Source of the DNA: Castor canadensis
Lineage: Eukaryota; Chordata; Mammalia; Rodentia; Castoridae
Length of the DNA stretch: 64,000 nt
Assembly (NCBI RefSeq): GCF_047511655.1
Contig: NC_133390.1
Coordinates: 128,889,583-128,953,582, forward strand
Direction: 5' to 3'
The position numbers were made by a program, and so were the translations under genes. Shown in pieces: positions 59,032 through 64,000 of the stretch. The stretch's first letter is position 1. Each line of letters opens with the position of its first letter. The notes beneath the pieces are model-generated. The model was not told the DNA's origin, did not search any database, and saw nothing but the letters and a program-made list of their open reading frames with translations.

Positions 59032-59300
59032 CAGCTTTGTTGAAGTAAAATTACATGCAGTAAGTTTAATAAGCACTTAAGTTGAATTATTGTATGCATA
59101 CATCTATGATACCATCACCACTTTCAAGATAGTGGATATATTCATCACTCCCAAAGTGTCTTCAGGTCTCTTAGTAAGCCCTCCTAATGCTCTCCTTGAA
59201 TCGCCCATCCCAAGCAATCATTGAGGAGCTTTCTGTCACTGTGCATTAGTTTGCATTTTCTGAAATTTTATGTAAATATAATAGTGCAGTAAGAACTTTT
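59032..59300 (-). mobile_element. Old L1 3' UTR, antisense
   Basis: 'CAGCTTTGTTGAAGTAAAATTACATGCAG' and 'GATACCATCACCACTTTCAAGATAGTGGATATATTCATCAC' are antisense L1M 3' UTR signatures. It stands head-to-head with the sense L1 that begins just after it. Confidence 0.7.
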
Positions 59301-61307
59301 TATAGTGAAGGATAAAAGGAGACAATATTTTATGATAAAAGATCAATTCACTAAGAGGATATAATATTCTTAAATATATGTGTATCCCACAACAGAGCTT
59401 CAATAATGTAAAGTAAAAATTGATTGACCTGATAGGAGAAATAGATTCTCAGTTATAGCTGAAGTCATTCTTCTTTCAAAAATTGATGGGACAACTAGAC
59501 AGAAAATCATCAAAGCTATACAAAAGCTGAAAAGTGCTATCAACTAACCTGACCAAATTGACATTTATAGAATATTCTATTCAATTAAAGCCAAATATAC
59601 ATTCTTCTAATGTGTATATGGAACATATCCCTAGATAAAAGTATCTTGGGTTAAACATTTCACATGTAAGATAATCATTGCTTATCATATTTCCTTATTA
59701 ATGATGACTCTACGCCTGTGTATTCAACAACCTGGATAAAATGGATCAATTTATGGAAATACACAACCTACTGAAATTCACATAAGAGGATAACCTGAAT
59801 AGTCCTAATTGAGCTCACAGTTGAAAACCTTCTGACAGAGTAAACTGTAGATCTAAGATGACTTCATTCACAAATTCTAACAAATGTTTAAGGTAGGAAT
59901 AATATCAATTCTAAAAAATTTCTCTTCACAGCAGAAAACTGAAGAGAAGAGAACATGTCCTAACATGTTAAGAGGTTACAAATACCTTGATATGAAACAA
60001 AAATATATACGAAAAAGAAAACTGATGACAAATATATGTCATGAACATGGATCTAAAAGTCCTCAGCAACACACTAGCTAATTTAATCAAGTAATTTATG
60101 AAAGGAAGAAAACATCCCAATTAGGTAGAGCCTATTGTGAAAATGAAAGCTTAGTTTAATATTTACAAAGCAGTGTAATCAACTATGAAAATCATCTAAA
60201 ATTAGGAAACACATAATTATGTCAATAGATATAATTCAACAAAAGTCACATTCCTAAAATGATTGAACAGCTCAGTAAATTAGGAGGGGATTTCCTTATT
60301 CTGATAAAGGCATCTGTTAAAAGCTAGCATCATAATTATTCATAAAATACTTAATGTCTCCTGTATCCACTCCTATTCAACATTGCACTGAAAGTTCTAG
60401 TCTGTGTGGTGAGTCGAGAAGTAAAAGACATGTTTGGAAATAAATAAAATTCTCTCCATTCACAGGCCAACATGATTTCCTATGTAAAAATTTCTAAAGC
60501 ATCTGCAGAAATATTCCTAAAATAATGAATTTATTAAAGTAACAAGATACATGGTTAATGCACAAACAGCAATACTTGTATGCAAGAGCAACAAACAAGT
60601 GGAAACTGAAATTTAGGACTTAATTCTATTTATGACAGCTTTCCCTTCCATTAAAATATCTGGGTATGAACTCAACAAAATGTGTACAGTATCTATATGC
60701 TAATATTCAATGCTGAGGAAAGAAATGAAAGAAGAAAACAAATCAACAGAAAGTTATACCATGTGTTCATGGATTGTAAATGTCAATATTTTACAATGTC
60801 AATTTTTCATAAATTGACTTATGAATTTAGCAAAATCCAGATAAACATCCTGGTAGACATTGACAAAACGATTCTAACATGTATATGGAGTATAAAGGAA
60901 GCTAGACCTTAACGCAGAGAAACTAAAGCAGATACCTTAAAGCAACTGAGGCCAATAGGAAAAGGGGACCAGGAACTAGAGAAAAGGTTAGATCAAAAAG
61001 AATTAACCTAGAAGGTAACACCCACACACAGGAAATCAATGTGAGTCAATGCCCTGTATAGCTATCCTTATCTCAACCAGCAAAACCCCTTGTTCCTTCC
61101 TATTATTGCTTATACTCTCTCTACAACAAAATTAGAGATAAGGGCAAAATAGTTTCTGCTGGGTATTGAGGGGGGGAGCGGGAGGGGGCGGAGTGGGTGG
61201 TAAGGGAGGGGGTGGGGGCAGGGGGGAGAAATGAACCAAGCCTTGTATGCACATATGAATAATAAAAGAAAAATGAAAAAAAAAAATGGAAATTCTGGTA
61301 ACACCCC

Positions 61308-61338
<31 letters not shown>

Positions 61339-62600
61339 AAACTAGAATATCCAAAATAATTTTATTAGAGAGTAAGTCTGAGGACTCACATTACCTTATG
61401 TTAATACTTAATTTTATTGATTCTCTAATCAAATCAATATGCCATTGGCAAAAAATTAGGCACATAGCATACCAAGTTCAGATATTGACTAACACAAATT
61501 TGGCCCATTGATTTTTGACAAAGGTACAAAGGCAATTTAATGAAAAAGGTATAATATTTCCAACAAATTATGCTACAGTGATTGGATATGAAAATAAGGA
61601 ATACTGATTATACATAACACCATAGATGATAATTAAGTCAAAATGGATCATGGGCTAAATGATAACCCTACAAGGTAGAACTTTTACAAAAAGATCCTCA
61701 TGACATTTGGTTATGTGAAAAAATCTTAGATCTAACATTAAAAGTACAACCTACAAATTATGTTAAATTGGACTTTATAAAAATTAAAAATAAAGAATGG
61801 TCACCAGGCAAGATACAGGTAAGAAAGTAATGCTCACTAAACTCCATAATAAGAAAACATGAAACCCCATGAAAATAACAGGCAAACATTTTTAAAGTAT
61901 ATTACATTAAAGAAAATAGAAGCATAGTAAATAAAGACATGAAAAGAAATTCTCCAACTTCAGTCAAATTAAAGCCACAATGAGATGCCACTGCATATCT
62001 GCTCAAAAAGCAGAAAGGAAGTAAACCAGTGAAACAAACAAAACTGAAAAAACAGTGTTACTGAAGACATAGAACACTGCAGTTTTCTTACATTTCTGGT
62101 AAGAATGCAAAATGAGACAGTTTTAATGGAAAACTATTGGTTGTTTTTATAAAGCATAGTACATATTTACCATATGATCCCACTTTTAGGAATTTACTAC
62201 ACAGAAATAAATACTTGTGTTCATACTTCCTTTAGTGTTGAATGACCAAACAATCTGTGGTACATCCATACAATAGAATACTATTCGGTAATAAAGAACT
62301 GATATACATCATGGTGTTACTTTAACTGAAAGAAGGCACAAAATATCAAATGCTGTGTAATTTCATTAAATGATATCTGGAAAAGGCAAAGCTATTAGAG
62401 TTAAAAAAATATATCAGAGTTGCCAGGGTTTGGGGTGGAGAGCAGATGTGTGATCAAATGCGCTCGGCAGGGGATGTTTTGAGGTAAGGAACTGCTCAGT
62501 GTCCTGATTGTGGAGTGGTCACACAGCTCTATAAATTTATTAAACTTCAGAATACTTCACAACTACCACCACACAATGAACTTTGTATAATAACAAAAAT
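59300..62600 (+). mobile_element. Old L1 (ORF2 and 3' region), interrupted by young L1
   Basis: Long sense L1 with decayed ORF2. A segment near 60760-60912 reads HVFMDCKCQY, then KLTYEFSKIQINILVDIDKT and ILTCIWSIKEA, which is the ORF2p region before the C-terminal domain. After the insertion at 60907-61336 the expected ORF2 order resumes ('AAATTATGCTACAGTGATTGG', 'AAAATGGATCATGGGCTAAATG', 'AGATGCCACTGCATATCTGC', 'ATAGAATACTATTCGG'). Many stops. The exact 5' and 3' ends are uncertain. Confidence 0.85.
60907..61336 (+). mobile_element. Young L1 3' end, double-tailed, inserted in old L1
   Basis: Flanked by AAAGGAAGCTAGA (60894-60906) and AAAGGAAACTAGA (61334-61346), a 13-bp TSD with one mismatch. 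The body is the 3' UTR only, with the G-rich tract at 61170-61228. After the first A-run (61275-61286) comes a 21-base non-L1 segment (61287-61307) and a second pure A-run (61308-61336). The near-pure second tail suggests a fairly recent insertion. Confidence 0.96.
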
Positions 62601-64000
62601 ATTTTTAAAAGAGATCTTGTGCAGTAGATCCCTTGAGAGGAATTCTAATCTTTTGTTTTTTAAGAGCAAGCTCCCATCCTATGGAACGTTAGAAGAGTTA
62701 TCACCAGGTGAGCTTTATATTTCCTTCAAAAGTTATGGGACCCCTAGACATTCTAGTTCCCCTCAGATGCAGATGAGATTCACCGATGTGATAATAATCA
62801 GAAAAAATAAATGCATCTTTGTCAAGATAAGCCTCACCCTTGAAAAACAATGACCATAGCCTTCCTTTCAGGCGGTAAGCACAGTTAAGCGGAATGAAAA
62901 TTTGTACTGAGAGATCAATTATGTTTCAATAATAGTGACCCACCCGATGCCCATAAGCATGTTGCAATCAGAGAACATTTACGGCATAGTGAGAGTAGCC
63001 AGGCACGTGGGAGCTGCTGGCAAGAAGTGTTTTGGCTATTAAATCCAGCTTTCCAGCCTGATAAGGCCCATTAGCTACATTACTGGAGATTGGGGTATTT
63101 TTTTTCATGAAGCTATTAGCCTGTTCAGTCCAAAAGCTAATATGTGTATTATTGCTTTGCTGGATTGCAAGCTCTTTCTCATTAGAGGCATTGATATTGA
63201 TTAAAAGTTGTTCACCAAATATCAAGTCTTGTTGCCATGGAATGTTTCTTGGCCTCTGTAATGGCAACCAGAGAGTCCAAACCCATCATTTAGATTAATT
63301 GGAATAATTTGGAATTGAAAAATTGATGAGGAAGCCAGGTTGCTTGAAGCAAAGTAAGCTAAACTACTATTCTTGCTCTCCTCCTGAACCTTCTCCTGCC
63401 ATAGTAGTGACTACAAACACAAGTGACAAAACCTCCTACAGGCTGGCTAGAGCAAGGCTCGTATCCATGAGTAATGATCTGTGTTCACCCACATTTTTTT
63501 GTGAGCAGTTCTAGCAGAAGAGGCATTGATAAGGTCAGGCTGGCATAGCTGATGGTGCCTTCAGAATGCTGGCTCTGTTGTAGCCTGGAAGGCTGGCAGA
63601 GGCTCTGCTGCCACTGAAAATGACCCAGACCTGAGATATTCTCTTTCCTAAAAGAAAGTTCTAGACAAATGCTCTTCTCTTCCATTGGCTTTTGGATGTT
63701 ATCCATCTTGTGATTGATGTTCTGCCCTATTTCATACCCTTCTCTCTTTTTCTGATGTTTACCTACTACCAATCCTAGGTGATCTCAGAATATTTTCTGC
63801 TTTTATATGGAAAGACTTTCCCTTATCTGTCTCAAATATAATTTATATCCTTCAAAAGTAATGATTTGTCAGGTTTCTGGTGTGTTAGTCATGTGGATCT
63901 AAGTAGAAGTTTCTGCTTTGGACAACATGCTATTTGGTGTAACTTGAAAAATTCCTGTAAATATTCCTTGGAGGATGGAGCAGGGATAGAGTTAATAAGC
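62601..64000. other. Unassigned sequence
   Basis: Open frames of 112 (62515-62853, plus), 99 (62968-63267, minus) and 95 (63485-63772, minus) codons. None matches a family I recognise, and the first starts inside the L1 tail region. Their codon composition gives no clear coding signal by eye. Confidence 0.35.

Noticed and set aside
62968-63267. 99-codon minus frame as a coding exon
   Set aside because: No recognisable family and no splice evidence by eye; left as unassigned.

Overview
The window reads as a vertebrate, specifically rodent, genomic segment. It is AT-rich and has no bacterial-style coding density. It is full of LINE-1 (L1) copies and of ID/B1-type SINEs, and also holds MIR, L2, hAT-like and LTR relics. 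The SINEs often occur as fused ID+B1 units, and the young L1 family has a distinctive G-rich 3' UTR unlike the mouse or rat ones I know. I lean towards a castorimorph such as beaver, but that is inference only. I found no intact protein-coding gene. The longest open frames are antisense shadows, L1 ORF2 fragments, or unrecognised (150 codons at 11709-12161, minus). The only clearly identifiable cellular gene sequence is a broken processed pseudogene of HNRNPDL at about 16.19-17.39 kb, minus strand.

Layout. 0-3.2 kb: L1 3' ends, an L2 and a B1. 3.2-10.2 kb: mostly unassigned sequence with a few SINEs and a CCCATY-type hexamer repeat. 10.2-16.0 kb: old antisense L1, a B1 with target-site duplications (TSDs), a hAT relic, MIR, and a betaretrovirus-like LTR with an expanded internal array next to an old L1. 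16.2-19.4 kb: the HNRNPDL pseudogene, then a young 5'-truncated L1 (minus) with a perfect 17-bp TSD. 19.4-29.4 kb: long unassigned stretches, a three-B1 composite SINE, a short young L1, old L1 relics and a hAT relic with 8-bp TSDs. 29.6-32.6 kb: two copies of one LTR family facing opposite ways. 32.6-36.5 kb: a sense L1, then a stack in which an LTR and a young L1 lie in or beside old antisense L1 sequence. 36.5-49.8 kb: SINEs, L2/MIR, a TA-flanked MITE-like insertion inside an older repeat, and another young L1. 49.8-59.0 kb: the most repeat-poor part. 59.0-62.6 kb: an old sense L1 interrupted by a young L1 that has a double poly(A) tail. 62.6-64.0 kb: unassigned.

Nothing here points to a new enzymatic or defence system. 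The points of interest concern mobile elements: possible 3' transductions, composite SINE architectures, LTR internal repeats, nested insertions, a 24-bp perfect palindrome and several perfect hairpins. Repeat names are assigned by recognition of consensus features, not by a database search. Boundaries are approximate unless a TSD is given.
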